Positions 18,185-28,395 are shown, numbered from the stretch's first letter. The stretch is DNA of 64,000 nt from Rhodocyclaceae bacterium (GCA_004379165.1 NKXK01000030.1:1-64000), one strand, 5' to 3'. Numbers and translations: made by a program. The notes: generated by a model not told the origin, from the sequence alone.

Positions 18185-19600
18185 ATGGCAACCCCGCAAG
18201 ACGTGATGAAGATGGTCAAGGAAAACGACGCCAAGTTCGTCGATTTCCGTTTCACCGATACCCGTGGCAAGGAACAGCACGTCACCGTGCCCATTTCGCA
18301 CTTCGACGAAGACAAGTTTGAAAGCGGCCATGCTTTTGACGGCTCCTCCATCGCTGGCTGGAAGGGTATTCAAGCCTCCGACATGCTGCTGATGCCGGAC
18401 CCCGCGACCGCCTACGTCGACCCGTTCTTCGACGAAACCACCGTTGTCCTGACCTGTGACGTCGTTGATCCCGCCGATGGCCGTGGCTACGACCGCGACC
18501 CGCGCTCCATCGCCAAGCGCGCAGAAGCCTACCTGAAGTCTTCCGGCATTGGCGACACCGCCTACTTCGGTCCGGAACCTGAATTCTTCATTTTCGACGG
18601 CGTCGAATGGTCGGTCGACATGTCCGGCTGCTCGCTGAAGATCCACTCTGCCGAAGCCGCCTGGAATTCCGGCGAGCGCAACGAAGGCAATGGCGCCACC
18701 GGTCACCGTCCGGCCGTCAAGGGCGGCTACTTCCCGGTTCCGCCGGTCGACAGCCTGCACGACATCCGTTCCGCCATGGTCCTGACCCTGGAAGCCCTGG
18801 GCGTGCCGGTTGAAGTTCACCACCACGAAGTCGCCAACGCTGGCCAGTGCGAAATCGGTACCAAGTTCAGCACGCTGGTTCAGCGCGCCGACTGGACCCA
18901 GATCCAGAAGTACGTGACCCACAACGTCGCGCACCAGTACGGCAAGACCGCCACCTTCATGCCGAAGCCGATCGTTGGCGACAACGGTTCGGGCATGCAC
19001 GTTCACCAGTCCGTCTGGAAGGACGGCAAGAACCTGTTCGCCGGTGACCAGTACGCTGGCCTGTCCGAGCTGGCCCTGTTCTACATCGGTGGCATCATCA
19101 AGCACGCCAAGGCCCTGAACGCGATCACCAACCCGGGTACCAACTCCTACAAGCGTCTGGTCCCGCACTACGAAGCCCCGGTCAAGCTGGCTTACTCCGC
19201 CAAGAACCGTTCTGCTTCGATCCGTATCCCGTTCGTTGCCTCGACCAAGGCCCGTCGTATCGAAACCCGCTTCCCGGATCCGATTGCCAACCCGTACCTG
19301 TGCTTCGCCGCCCTGCTGATGGCAGGTCTGGACGGTATCCAGAACAAGATCCACCCGGGCGATCCGGCTGACAAGAATCTGTACGACCTGCCGCCGGAAG
19401 AGGATGCAAAGATCCCGACCGTCTGCGCCTCCCTCGAAGAAGCGCTGGCCTCCCTCGACAAGGATCGCGAGTTCCTGACCAAGGGTGGCGTCTTCTCCAA
19501 CGACTGGATCGATGCCTTCATTGCCCTGAAGATGGACGAAGTCAACAAGGTTCGCATGACGACCCACCCGGTGGAATTCGATCTGTACTACAGCTGCTAA
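18185..19600 (+). CDS. glnA: Glutamine synthetase, type I
   Basis: The 471-residue enzyme makes glutamine from glutamate, ammonia and ATP. GSI motifs include [12 protein letters not shown], the metal-binding [25 protein letters not shown] and the ATP-site [10 protein letters not shown]. The adenylylation site NLYDLPPEE places the modified tyrosine at about residue 400. Start 18185 has TTAGGAGA upstream. Expression is predicted to depend on sigma-54 and NtrC from the two sites and -24/-12 box upstream. ntrB and ntrC themselves are 5-8 kb downstream. Activity is probably also controlled by adenylylation. Confidence 0.98.
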   Translation: MATPQDVMKMVKENDAKFVDFRFTDTRGKEQHVTVPISHFDEDKFESGHAFDGSSIAGWKGIQASDMLLMPDPATAYVDPFFDETTVVLTCDVVDPADGRGYDRDPRSIAKRAEAYLKSSGIGDTAYFGPEPEFFIFDGVEWSVDMSGCSLKIHSAEAAWNSGERNEGNGATGHRPAVKGGYFPVPPVDSLHDIRSAMVLTLEALGVPVEVHHHEVANAGQCEIGTKFSTLVQRADWTQIQKYVTHNVAHQYGKTATFMPKPIVGDNGSGMHVHQSVWKDGKNLFAGDQYAGLSELALFYIGGIIKHAKALNAITNPGTNSYKRLVPHYEAPVKLAYSAKNRSASIRIPFVASTKARRIETRFPDPIANPYLCFAALLMAGLDGIQNKIHPGDPADKNLYDLPPEEDAKIPTVCASLEEALASLDKDREFLTKGGVFSNDWIDAFIALKMDEVNKVRMTTHPVEFDLYYSC

Positions 19601-19611
19601 TCGACAGCAAA

Positions 19612-19644
19612 ACGAAAAAGGGCGGGTTTCCCGCCCTTTTTTTG
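19612..19644 (+). terminator. Rho-independent terminator after glnA
   Basis: AAAAAGGGCGGG-TTT-CCCGCCCTTTTTTT follows the glnA stop by about 15 bases. It is a clean GC stem with a T tract, so the next gene probably needs its own promoter. Confidence 0.92.
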
Positions 19645-19703
19645 TCCACGAATTCTTGAGAAGAACGTTTAGTCCGTTAAACTCCAAGCGCTATTCAGGA
19701 TAG

Positions 19704-20177
19704 ATGACGATGACCCGACGCCTTGCCGCATTGCTGATTTCCACGCTGGCCTTACCGGCTTCCGCACAGACCATTTACAAGTGTGTCGATAGCGCGGGCG
19801 GAACGCTGATTTCGAACAGCCGGGTCGACAAGAACTGCAAGGCCATCGTCACCGGAGCCGAAAATGCCATGCCGGCCCCGCCGCAACCGGCAGCGCGGGC
19901 GCCACGCCCGCCCGGCGCCGCGGCCAATCCGACGCCGGCGGGTTTCCCGAAGGTTGAGGAAGGGGCGCAGAAGGCGCGCGACAATGACCGGCGGCATATC
20001 CTTGAGCAGGAGATGGCCGGCGAGCAGCGTAGCCTGGACCAGGCGAAAAAGGATCTGGCCGAGCAGGAATCGCAGCGCGGCGGCAGTGCTGATCGTCTGG
20101 TGCCTTACCGCGAGCGCGTCGGCCAGCACGAGCGCAACATCCAGGCGATTCAGCGCGAGCTGACCAATCTCAAGTAG
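19704..20177 (+). CDS. DUF4124 domain secreted protein
   Basis: This 157-residue protein has a signal peptide (cleavage after ASA, about residue 21) followed by a DUF4124 domain (TIYKCVDSAGGTLISNS). A Pro-rich stretch and a C-terminal charged coiled-coil segment (about 95-155, LEQEMAGEQRSLDQAKKDLA) follow. DUF4124 genes are frequently found between glnA and ntrBC in betaproteobacteria, but no function is established. A second in-frame ATG at 19710 is an alternative start. Confidence 0.85.
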   Translation: MTMTRRLAALLISTLALPASAQTIYKCVDSAGGTLISNSRVDKNCKAIVTGAENAMPAPPQPAARAPRPPGAAANPTPAGFPKVEEGAQKARDNDRRHILEQEMAGEQRSLDQAKKDLAEQESQRGGSADRLVPYRERVGQHERNIQAIQRELTNLK

Positions 20178-20239
20178 TTGCGCCGTAAAGACGTTTTGAT
20201 TCGGGGCGCTGCGGCGCCCTGTTCAATTTGTGCCGATGC

Positions 20240-23200
20240 TCAGGCGCGTACCTTGTACCAGGCCGCATAGAGCGCCGGCAGGAAGAGCAGGGTCAGGGCC
20301 GTGGCGACGATCAGGCCGCCCATGATGGCGACGGCCATCGGCCCGAAGAAATCGTTGCGTGACAGCGGAATCATCGCCAACACGGCTGCCGCCGCAGTCA
20401 GCACGATGGGCCGGAAGCGGCGGACCGTTGATTCGACAATGGCTTCGCGCCGATGCTTGCCGGCGGCGAGATCCTGTTCGATCTGGTCCACCAGGATTAC
20501 GGAGTTGCGCATGATCATCCCGAACAGCGCGATGGTGCCGAGCAGCGCCATGAAGCCGAAGGGCTGGTTGAACACCAGCAGGAAGAGGGCGATCCCGATC
20601 AGCCCCAGCGGTGCGGTCAGCAGCACCATCAGAACGCGCGATACACTCTGCAACTGGATCATCAGGATGGTGATCACCGCCAGCACGAAAAGCGGCAGGC
20701 CGGCCATGACCGAGCCTGAGCCCTTGGCCGATTCCTCGACCGAACCACCGATGGCGATCCGGTAGCCGGCCGGGAGCTGTTGCTGGATTTCGTCGATGGC
20801 GGGCTGCAACTGGCCGACGACGGTTGCCGGCTGCGTGTGGCCGTAGAGGTTGGCGCGGACAGTGATGGTCGGCAGGCGATCTCGGCGCCAGATCAGCCCC
20901 GGTTCGAAAACATGCGCCAGTGTTGCCACCTGCGACAGTGGTACGCTCTTGCCGCTGCGCGTCGGCAGCGACAGGTCGGCAAGTGACGCGAGGCGGGTAC
21001 GTTCGGCTTCGTCGCCGCGCAGGACGACGTCGATGCTCTTTTCGCCCTCGCGATAACTGGTCACCGCCAACCCATTGAGGGCCATGTTCAGCGTGCTGGC
21101 GATGTCCTGACTGGAGATGCCGAGAAGGCGTGCCTTGTCCTGGTCGATGTCGATACGGACCGCCTTGGAGAGTTCGTTCCAGTCAAAATTGACATTGCTC
21201 AGCGCGCTGACACTCCGCATGGCAGCGGCCACCTTCTCCGCGGCGGCGCGCAATTGCTGCACGTCCTCGCCGGAAACGCGGTACTGCACCGGGTAGCCCA
21301 CCGGCGGTCCGTTCTCGATACGGCTGATATTGGCCCTTGCAGCGTAATCCCCGGTTTCGAACAGTTTTATGAGTCGAACGCGCAAGGCTTCACGTGCTTC
21401 GACACTGCGCGTCAGGATGACGAACTGGGCAACGTTGGTGGCCGGTAGCTGCTGGTCGAGGCCGAGATAGTAGCGGGGCGAGCCGGAGCCAATGTAGGCG
21501 AGGCTGTGTTCGAACTGGTCGAACTGTTCATTGTCCTCGGCCAGCCAGGCTTCAAGGCGGCGAGCTTCGTGGTCGATTGCGGTGATCGAACTGCCCTCCG
21601 GTAGGCGGAGTTCGATGTTCAGTTCCAGACGGGTCGAGTTGGGGAAAAACTGCTTTTGCACTTTGCTCATGCCGACGATGGACAGTGCAAAGAGCAGGAC
21701 GGTGACGCCGATAACCAGCCAGCGGTGCGCCACGCACCAGGCGACCAGCGTGCGGAAGCGGCGGTAGAAGGGGGTGCCGTAGACATCGTGGTCCTCGGCA
21801 TGCGCCGGCCCGTTGATGCCAAGGCGGTCAAGCAGTGCCGCCAGGTGCGGGACGCGTCGCTCCAGCTGTCCCGGTGTGCGGGCCGCCCGCGGGTCGGGCA
21901 GCAGTTTATAGCCCAGCCAGGGAATGGCGACAACGGCCGCCAGCCAGGAAATGAGCAGGGCAATGGCGTTGATCTGGAAGAAGGCGAAGGCGTATTCGCC
22001 GGTGGATGACTTGGCGAGGGCAATGGGAATGAAACCGGCGACGGTGACCAGCGTGCCGGAGAGCATCGGGCCGGCGGTGCTGGTGTAGGCGAATGAGGCC
22101 GCCCGTGTCCGCTCCCAGCCTTGTTCCATCTTCACCCACATCATCTCGACGGCGATGATCGCGTCGTCAACCAGCAGGCCGAGCGCGAGGACCAGCGCGC
22201 CGAGCGACACCTTGTGCAGGCCGACGTTGAAGAAATTCATGGCGAGAAAGGTGGCGGCGAGGACCAGCGGAATCGAGATCGCGACGACCATGCCGGTACG
22301 CAGACCAAGGCTGATGAAAGTTACCAGCAAAACGACAATCACCGCCTCGGCCAGTGCTTGCACAAACGCCTGAATAGAGCGGTTGACAGCGTCTGGCTGA
22401 CTGGCAGATTCGCCAATATCGATGCCGACGGGCAGATCGCGCTGAATGCTGGCAATGCGCTGGCGCAAATCCTTGCCCAGCTGGATGATGTCGCCGCCGC
22501 GTACCATCGAGACGCCAATGGCCAGCGCCGGCTTGCCGCTGTATCTGACCTGGGTGGCCGGCGGATTGACGGTGCCGCGATGGACGCGGGCGATGTCGCC
22601 GAGGCGGAAGCTGCGGCCATTGCTGCGGATCAGCGTGTCGGCAACGGCCTGGACACTGTCGAAGGCGCCGAGGCTGCGAATCTGTATCCGCTCGCTGTCA
22701 GTCTCGAAAAAGCCGGCACCGGCGACGGCGTTCTGCTGTGCCAGCGCCTGCATGATGCTGGCCGGATCGATACCCAGCGTTGCCAGTTTGGCATTGGCCA
22801 GATCGACATAGATTTTCTCGTCCTGAATGCCGAAGATCTCGACCTTGCCGACGTTGGGCACGCGCAGCAGCTCATCGCGGATGCGCTCGGCCTGGTCCTT
22901 GAGTTGCGGGTAATCGAAACCTTCTGCGGTCAACGCGTAAATGTTGCCCAAAACGTCACCGTACTCATCGTTGAAGAACGGTCCCTGAACACCCGCAGGC
23001 AAGGTGTGGCGGATGTCGCCGACCTTTTTGCGTACTTGATAGAAGATTTCCGGGACTTGCGCCGGCGGTGTGCTGTCGCGGGCGACGAACAGCACGGTCG
23101 ATTCGCCGGGCCGGGAGTAGCTCGAAACGCGCTCGATGCCCGGGGTCTCCTGCAGCTTGCGCTCGATGCGGTCGGTCAGTTGCTGCTCGACCTGGTGTGC

Positions 23201-23377
23201 CGTGGCGCCCGGCCAGAAGCTGCGGATCACCATCAGCTTGAAGGTGAACGGTGGGTCCTCGGCCTGGCTAAGGCGGCCGTAAGCAACGACACCCATCAGA
23301 GCGATGGCAAAAAGGAAATAGCCGACCAGCGTGCGATGGTGCAGCGTCCAGTCGGACAGATTGAAGCGATGGCTCAC
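20240..23377 (-). CDS. RND-family efflux pump inner-membrane permease
   Basis: The 1045-residue protein has the AcrB/HAE-type RND layout. It has one N-terminal helix, a large periplasmic loop, a block of helices (GLLVDDAIIAVEMMWVKMEQG, about 400-420), a second periplasmic loop and a second helix block (LGLIGIALFLLVFNQPFGF). It uses proton motive force to expel drugs, dyes or other compounds with a membrane-fusion protein and an outer-membrane channel. The partner membrane-fusion gene lies 3 bases upstream. No outer-membrane factor gene is adjacent, so TolC-type function must be supplied from elsewhere. Substrate is unknown. Confidence 0.93.
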   Translation of the reverse strand: MSHRFNLSDWTLHHRTLVGYFLFAIALMGVVAYGRLSQAEDPPFTFKLMVIRSFWPGATAHQVEQQLTDRIERKLQETPGIERVSSYSRPGESTVLFVARDSTPPAQVPEIFYQVRKKVGDIRHTLPAGVQGPFFNDEYGDVLGNIYALTAEGFDYPQLKDQAERIRDELLRVPNVGKVEIFGIQDEKIYVDLANAKLATLGIDPASIMQALAQQNAVAGAGFFETDSERIQIRSLGAFDSVQAVADTLIRSNGRSFRLGDIARVHRGTVNPPATQVRYSGKPALAIGVSMVRGGDIIQLGKDLRQRIASIQRDLPVGIDIGESASQPDAVNRSIQAFVQALAEAVIVVLLVTFISLGLRTGMVVAISIPLVLAATFLAMNFFNVGLHKVSLGALVLALGLLVDDAIIAVEMMWVKMEQGWERTRAASFAYTSTAGPMLSGTLVTVAGFIPIALAKSSTGEYAFAFFQINAIALLISWLAAVVAIPWLGYKLLPDPRAARTPGQLERRVPHLAALLDRLGINGPAHAEDHDVYGTPFYRRFRTLVAWCVAHRWLVIGVTVLLFALSIVGMSKVQKQFFPNSTRLELNIELRLPEGSSITAIDHEARRLEAWLAEDNEQFDQFEHSLAYIGSGSPRYYLGLDQQLPATNVAQFVILTRSVEAREALRVRLIKLFETGDYAARANISRIENGPPVGYPVQYRVSGEDVQQLRAAAEKVAAAMRSVSALSNVNFDWNELSKAVRIDIDQDKARLLGISSQDIASTLNMALNGLAVTSYREGEKSIDVVLRGDEAERTRLASLADLSLPTRSGKSVPLSQVATLAHVFEPGLIWRRDRLPTITVRANLYGHTQPATVVGQLQPAIDEIQQQLPAGYRIAIGGSVEESAKGSGSVMAGLPLFVLAVITILMIQLQSVSRVLMVLLTAPLGLIGIALFLLVFNQPFGFMALLGTIALFGMIMRNSVILVDQIEQDLAAGKHRREAIVESTVRRFRPIVLTAAAAVLAMIPLSRNDFFGPMAVAIMGGLIVATALTLLFLPALYAAWYKVRA

Positions 23378-23380
23378 GAT

Positions 23381-24469
23381 TCAGCGCTGCCGCTCGGGCG
23401 GAGTAACGGGGCGCGTCTGCACCGCTTCGCCATCAACCAGACGGCCGGCACCGGTGACAACCACCGCCTCGCCGACCTGCAGGCCGCTGGCGATTTCGGC
23501 ACCATCCTCGCGGAAGCGGGCAATGCTCACCGGCCGGCTGGCCACCTTTCCATCTTGTACAACGCGCACCAGCGGGCCGTGACCAGCATCGATGACTGCG
23601 CTCAAGGGAACCAGGAGTTGCTGGACGGGCGTGGCATCGAGCAGCACGCGCGCGGTCATGCCCAGGCCGAGGCTGGGGGGGGCGTCGATGATGCGGATAC
23701 GGGCGGCGTAGGTGCGGGTGCTGGCGTCGGCCGCCGGCGAGAGTTCGCGCAGCGTACCGCGCAACAGTGTGTCCGGCTGCGCCCAGATCTGGATGGCAAT
23801 CTGCTTTGCGGCCCGCAATTCGGCTACCCGGGATTCGGGAACGGCGATCGCCACTTCCTTTTCTTCGGGGCGGGCCAGGCGCATCACGGGTTGCCCGGCG
23901 GCGACGACCTGGCCGGCTTCGGCGAGCACGGCGGTGATGATGCCTACATGTACGCTGCTCAGCGTGCCGTAGCTGCTTTGGTTGGCGCTTATTTCACTTT
24001 GCGCACGCGACTGGGCCAGCCGACCCTTGGCCGCGTTGTAGGCATTGTCCTTGGCCTCGAAGGCGGCCTGGCTGACGAACTTGCGCGCCAGCAGGCCAGC
24101 CTGCCGCTCGCGCTCGCTGCGGGCGGTGGCGTAATCGCTCTCGGCGGCGCTCAGTTGGGCCTGCGCCGCATTGGCGGCCAGTTGCAGATCAGCGGGGTCG
24201 AGGCGGGCCAAAGCCTGGCCGGCGTTGATGCTGGCGCCGGCATCAACCAGGCGTGCCGCGATCTTGCCGCCGACGCGAAAGGCGAGATCAATTTCGTGTC
24301 GGGCGCGGACTTCGCCGTTGAAGACGGCATGGCTGACCGGCGCCGGGGCAGCGGGCTGGACCAGTACGACACGCTCTGCCGGCGGTGGCGCTTCGCTGCC
24401 GCGACAGCCGGCAAGGGCGACGCCGAGCGCGGCGAGGGCGACGAAGGTGAGGGGGCGGCGAAAGGGCAT
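23381..24469 (-). CDS. RND efflux membrane-fusion lipoprotein
   Basis: The 362-residue periplasmic adaptor begins with a lipoprotein signal (FVALAALGVALAGC; lipobox LAGC). It then shows the HlyD/AcrA pattern: barrel-sandwich half (ARHEIDLAFRVGGKIAARLVDAGASINAGQ), alpha-helical hairpin (about 90-150), second lipoyl half and a beta-barrel. Start 24469 was chosen because it puts the signal sequence at the N-terminus. Longer frames (24502, 24577) run toward or into the divergent ntrB start. It is coupled to the RND permease 3 bases downstream. Confidence 0.9.
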   Translation of the reverse strand: MPFRRPLTFVALAALGVALAGCRGSEAPPPAERVVLVQPAAPAPVSHAVFNGEVRARHEIDLAFRVGGKIAARLVDAGASINAGQALARLDPADLQLAANAAQAQLSAAESDYATARSERERQAGLLARKFVSQAAFEAKDNAYNAAKGRLAQSRAQSEISANQSSYGTLSSVHVGIITAVLAEAGQVVAAGQPVMRLARPEEKEVAIAVPESRVAELRAAKQIAIQIWAQPDTLLRGTLRELSPAADASTRTYAARIRIIDAPPSLGLGMTARVLLDATPVQQLLVPLSAVIDAGHGPLVRVVQDGKVASRPVSIARFREDGAEIASGLQVGEAVVVTGAGRLVDGEAVQTRPVTPPERQR

Positions 24470-24555
24470 GGCGGCGAACTCGCGGGGCAATCGTCGAATC
24501 ATAATGAACGACTGGTCAGTAAGGCAAGTGATGCGGCCAGCGGTCGGGTGAGTGG

Positions 24556-24561
24556 TTACAA
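24556..24561 (+). promoter_or_regulatory. Possible -10 box of ntrB
   Basis: TACAAT lies 8 bases before the preferred ntrB ATG (24570). If used, transcription would begin at or next to the start codon, making ntrB leaderless. No good -35 box is visible. Confidence 0.35.
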
Positions 24562-24569
24562 TGTACGCC

Positions 24570-25640
24570 ATGGACATTACCCACCCCGCCTTCTCCGGCC
24601 TTGATCTGCTGGCCTCGGCCGTGCTGCTGATCGACGATCAGCAATTGATCCGCTACGTCAATGCTTCGGGTGAAAACCTGCTGGCGATCAGCAGTCGAAG
24701 CGTTATCGGCAAGCCCCTCGGTGCCATTTGCACCTGTTCGATCACCCTGCAGTCGGCATTGGACAACGGGCTCGCCAACAACTGGGGCTACACCGGGCAG
24801 AACATCGAGCTCAAGCGTCAGGATGGCCAGGTGCTGCACCTCAACTGCACGGTGACGCCGCTGCGTCCGGATGTGGCCGCCGGTGTGCGCCTGCTGCTGG
24901 AATTGCAGCCTATCGAGCACCATCTCGCCGCCACGCGCGAGGAAAGGTTGATCGAGCAACAGCAGGCTAGCCGCGAACTGATCCGCAATCTGGCACATGA
25001 AATCAAGAATCCGCTGGGCGGCATCCGCGGCGCTGCCCAGTTGCTCGAACACGAGTTGAGCAATCCGTCGCTCAAGGAATACACCCAGGTCATCATCAAG
25101 GAGGCCGACCGCCTGCAGGACCTGATGCAGCGCCTGCTGACGCCGCATCGGACGATGCTGCCGACGACGGTGAACATCCACGAAATCCTGGAGCGGGTGC
25201 GCAGTCTGCTGACGGCAGAGTTTCCGGGGTCGCTGCAAATCCGGCGCGACTACGACACCAGTCTGCCGGAGTTGGTTGGCGATCGCGAACAGCTGATCCA
25301 GGCGGTACTCAATATCGCGCGCAACGCGGCGCAGGCCATGGCAGGCGAGGGCGAAATCATTCTGCGGACGCGGGCTTTGCGTCAGGTGACATTGGCCAAG
25401 AAGCGTTATCGGGTGGCGATGGAAATCATGGTGGTCGACAACGGACCGGGGATTCCGGAGAGTATTCGCGAACGCATGTTCTATCCCCTGGTGTCGGGGC
25501 GTGATGGTGGTAGCGGGCTCGGGCTGACCATTGCCCAGAACTTCATCCAGCACCACCACGGCACCATCGACTGTATCAGCTGCCCCGGCCACACTGCCTT
25601 CACCCTGCGGCTGCCGGTGGAATCCGCCAGTCGGGCATGA
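24570..25640 (+). CDS. glnL: Nitrogen regulation sensor histidine kinase NtrB (GlnL)
   Basis: The 356-residue cytosolic kinase has an N-terminal PAS domain (about 5-110, AVLLIDDQQLIRYVNASGE). The H-box is RNLAHEIKNPLGGIRGAAQ (phosphorylated His near 145). The ATP-binding domain has NIARNAAQAM, DNGPGIPE and GGSGLGLTIAQN. It phosphorylates NtrC under nitrogen limitation and is inhibited by PII. ATG 24570 (MDITHPAFSG) was preferred over ATG 24561. ntrC follows 34 bases later. In this genome segment the pair is separated from glnA by a DUF4124 gene and an oppositely oriented RND pair. Confidence 0.95.
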   Translation: MDITHPAFSGLDLLASAVLLIDDQQLIRYVNASGENLLAISSRSVIGKPLGAICTCSITLQSALDNGLANNWGYTGQNIELKRQDGQVLHLNCTVTPLRPDVAAGVRLLLELQPIEHHLAATREERLIEQQQASRELIRNLAHEIKNPLGGIRGAAQLLEHELSNPSLKEYTQVIIKEADRLQDLMQRLLTPHRTMLPTTVNIHEILERVRSLLTAEFPGSLQIRRDYDTSLPELVGDREQLIQAVLNIARNAAQAMAGEGEIILRTRALRQVTLAKKRYRVAMEIMVVDNGPGIPESIRERMFYPLVSGRDGGSGLGLTIAQNFIQHHHGTIDCISCPGHTAFTLRLPVESASRA

Positions 25641-25674
25641 CGATTGCTTTGTAGAGGCTCATTGCTACGACTCT

Positions 25675-27102
25675 ATGAGCCAAAACGCCATGAAACCTGT
25701 CTGGATCGTCGATGACGACCGCTCCATCCGCTGGGTGCTCGAGAAAACCCTGTCCCGCGAGGGGATCCCGTTCAAGAGCTTCGCCTCGGCAACCGAGGCC
25801 ATTTCCCAGCTCGAACTGGGGGTCGAGCCGCCGCAAGTGCTGCTTTCCGACATCCGGATGCCCGGACAATCGGGTCTGGAGCTGCTGCAGGAGGTAAAAA
25901 CCCGACATCCGGCAGTACCGGTCATCATAATGACCGCCTACTCCGATCTGGAAAGCGCCGTCGCGGCCTTCCAGGGCGGCGCCTTCGAGTACTTGCCTAA
26001 GCCCTTTGATGTCGATCAGGCGGTCGAGTTAATCCGACGGGCGATTGATGAATCAATGCACCAAACTGGTGCAACCGAAGAAGAAGGCCTGGTGCCCGAG
26101 ATTCTCGGCCAGGCACCAGCGATGCAGGAAGTGTTCCGTGCCATCGGTCGCCTCGCCCTGTCGCATGCGACCGTGCTCATTACCGGCGAGTCCGGTTCCG
26201 GCAAGGAATTGGTGGCGCGGGCATTGCATCGCCATAGTCCTCGGGCCGATAAACCCTTTATCGCCATCAACACCGCGGCGATCCCGAAGGATTTGCTGGA
26301 ATCTGAGTTGTTCGGTCATGAGCGCGGAGCTTTCACCGGCGCGCAGGCACAGCGCCGTGGGCGCTTCGAGCAGGCCGAGGGCGGCACCTTGTTCCTCGAC
26401 GAAATCGGGGACATGCCGGCAGAACTGCAGACCCGGCTGCTGCGCGTGCTGTCCGATGGTCATTTCTACCGGGTCGGTGGGCATTCGCCAATCAAGGCGA
26501 ACGTCCGCGTCATCGCGGCGACACACCAGCATCTCGAGACCCGGGTCAAGGATGGCCTGTTCCGCGAGGATCTGTTCCATCGCCTGAACGTCATCCGCAT
26601 CCGTCTGCCGGCGCTGCGTGAGCGGCGCGAGGACATCCCGCTGCTGACTCGTCACTTCCTGCAGAAAAGCGCGCGTGAGTTGGGTGTGGAAAGCAAGCGC
26701 CTGTCTGAGGCCGCGTTGAAGTATCTGTCCGGTCTCGATTTTCAGGGCAACGTCCGGCAACTGGAAAACCTCTGCCACTGGCTGACGGTGATGGCACCGG
26801 GGCAGCAGGTAGAAGTCGGTGATCTGCCGAATGAGCTCCGCGAATCGGCGCCGGTGGCGCTGGCGACGGATTGGGAAAGTGCGCTGGAAGGCGAAGTCGA
26901 CCGCTTGCTCGGGCGAGGCATCGCCGATGTTCATGGCGTGCTGACCCAGACCTTCGAGCGCATCCTGATTTCGAGGGCACTGGCGCATACCGGGGGGCGT
27001 CGCATCGAAGCGGCACAGGCGCTGGGTATCGGCCGTAACACCATTACCCGCAAGATCGCCGAACTGGGGATCGACGGCGGCAAGGAGTTGCCGGCGGAGT
27101 AG
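25675..27102 (+). CDS. glnG: Nitrogen regulation response regulator NtrC (GlnG)
   Basis: The 475-residue protein has three domains. The receiver (about 6-125) has phospho-Asp in LLSDIRMPG (about D59). The sigma-54-activating AAA+ domain has Walker A GESGSGKE, the GAFTGA loop and Walker [12 protein letters not shown]. The C-terminal Fis-type helix-turn-helix ends in [20 protein letters not shown]. It activates sigma-54 promoters such as the one at glnA. ATG 25690 ([10 protein letters not shown]) is an alternative start. A perfect NtrC-type palindrome (26057-26073) lies inside the gene at codons 128-133, in the linker after the receiver. Confidence 0.96.
   Translation: MSQNAMKPVWIVDDDRSIRWVLEKTLSREGIPFKSFASATEAISQLELGVEPPQVLLSDIRMPGQSGLELLQEVKTRHPAVPVIIMTAYSDLESAVAAFQGGAFEYLPKPFDVDQAVELIRRAIDESMHQTGATEEEGLVPEILGQAPAMQEVFRAIGRLALSHATVLITGESGSGKELVARALHRHSPRADKPFIAINTAAIPKDLLESELFGHERGAFTGAQAQRRGRFEQAEGGTLFLDEIGDMPAELQTRLLRVLSDGHFYRVGGHSPIKANVRVIAATHQHLETRVKDGLFREDLFHRLNVIRIRLPALRERREDIPLLTRHFLQKSARELGVESKRLSEAALKYLSGLDFQGNVRQLENLCHWLTVMAPGQQVEVGDLPNELRESAPVALATDWESALEGEVDRLLGRGIADVHGVLTQTFERILISRALAHTGGRRIEAAQALGIGRNTITRKIAELGIDGGKELPAE
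26057..26073. promoter_or_regulatory. Perfect NtrC-type palindrome inside ntrC
   Basis: TGCACCAAACTGGTGCA matches all 12 conserved positions of the NtrC consensus. It encodes part of the linker MHQTGA of NtrC itself. No sigma-54 promoter was found next to it, so function is unproven. Confidence 0.55.
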
Positions 27103-27176
27103 ACTGCCGGACGTCGCCAGCGCCGCGCTTCGGTGATATCTTTGTCGTCATCTCTCCCGGTCTTGGGATATGGACA

Positions 27177-28370
27177 ATGAATGCAGGGTTGCCACGCGAA
27201 CAGATTGCCGCTGGCACTGACGTTTTTCGCTTCGGTGAACCCGGTGATTCCGCCTATGTCGTCGAATCCGGACGGGTGGAGGTATTGGCAGCGGACGGAC
27301 GGCTGCTGGCGTTGCTGGGCGTCGGCGCGCTATTCGGCGAAGTGGCCCTGCTTGACCAGCAGGCGCGCACCGCAACGGTGCGTGCGCTAGAGCCAACGAC
27401 GCTGCTTCGAATCGAACGCGATCACATCCAAGCTTTGCTCAAACGGGCTGACCCGGTCATTCGCCACCTGCTGACCTTACTGCTGGCCCGCTTTCGAAGT
27501 GCCTACCCTGGCGCCATGACGGCGCCGGCACCCGGATCGCAGGCGCCGGATCAGGAGGCCGCGCTGCGGACGCTGATGCTTACCCGTGATCTCGATTACG
27601 GTCTGGCGCACGGTCAGCTCGAATTGTTCTATCAGCCGCTGATCGGCTTCGCCCAGTGTAACCTGGTCGGCTTCGAAGCCCTTGTCCGATGGCGGCATCC
27701 GGTGTTCGGAGTGATCATGCCGATGGAGTTCATCGGCCTGGCTGAAAAAACCGGCCTCATTCACCAGCTCGGGCATTGGGTGCTGCAGCAGGCGCTGGCA
27801 GATTGGGCGCAACTGCGCACCTTCTGTCATCCGGCGGCAGGGCTGCCGGCCTTCATCAGTGTCAATCTGTCGGCACCCGAACTCAGTGCGCCGGCCATCG
27901 TCGGCCAGGTGCGCGATCTGCTGAACGCTCATGCCATCCCACCACGCGAACTCAAAATAGAACTGACCGAAACGGTGATCATCGAGGATCGTGAGGCTGT
28001 CGGCAGCGCGCTGGAGCAACTGTCGGCGCTGGGCGTGGCGATTGCGCTGGACGATTTTGGGACCGGTTATGCCGGCCTAGACACCGTCAAGTCGCTGCCG
28101 ATTGCCTGTCTGAAAATCGACAAGACCTTCGTTCAGGACATCGGTCAGTCGCTGCGTAGTTACGAAATCGTCCAGAGTGCCATTCAGCTGGCGCTGTCGC
28201 TGGGCTTGACGACGATTGCCGAAGGCATCGAGGACGAAGACACCGCGAACCGCCTCAGCGAAATGGGCTGTGGCATGGCGCAGGGCTACCATTTTGCGCG
28301 GCCGATGCCGCTGGCTGAGGTCGCCGGCTGGCTGGCGGACGCTGCAGCCAGCCGGCGCGTGCATCCCTGA
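27177..28370 (+). CDS. Cyclic-nucleotide-binding domain and EAL domain protein
   Basis: The 397-residue protein has an N-terminal cNMP-binding fold (about 5-105: VFRFGEPGDSAYVVESGRVEV, GALFGEVALLDQQARTATV). A C-terminal EAL phosphodiesterase domain follows (about 140-390). The catalytic signatures are kept: EAL in GFEALVRWRHP, the metal-binding ELTETVI, DDFGTGYAGL, KIDKTF and AEGIED. It is therefore predicted to hydrolyse cyclic-di-GMP under control of a bound nucleotide or other signal. No membrane segment is present. It stands alone, 74 bases after ntrC. Confidence 0.92.
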   Translation: MNAGLPREQIAAGTDVFRFGEPGDSAYVVESGRVEVLAADGRLLALLGVGALFGEVALLDQQARTATVRALEPTTLLRIERDHIQALLKRADPVIRHLLTLLLARFRSAYPGAMTAPAPGSQAPDQEAALRTLMLTRDLDYGLAHGQLELFYQPLIGFAQCNLVGFEALVRWRHPVFGVIMPMEFIGLAEKTGLIHQLGHWVLQQALADWAQLRTFCHPAAGLPAFISVNLSAPELSAPAIVGQVRDLLNAHAIPPRELKIELTETVIIEDREAVGSALEQLSALGVAIALDDFGTGYAGLDTVKSLPIACLKIDKTFVQDIGQSLRSYEIVQSAIQLALSLGLTTIAEGIEDEDTANRLSEMGCGMAQGYHFARPMPLAEVAGWLADAAASRRVHP

Positions 28371-28395
28371 TGCTTTTCGGGCCCCCCAGGCATCG

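Noticed and set aside
22121-24604. Long plus-strand open frame opposite the RND pump genes
   Set aside because: The minus strand encodes clear RND and membrane-fusion proteins here; the plus frame has no domain signature.
27229-27250. CTTCGGTGAACCCGGTGATT in the cNMP-EAL gene as an element copy
   Set aside because: The A-rich hexamer at the fixed distance is missing and the text encodes conserved cNMP-domain residues.
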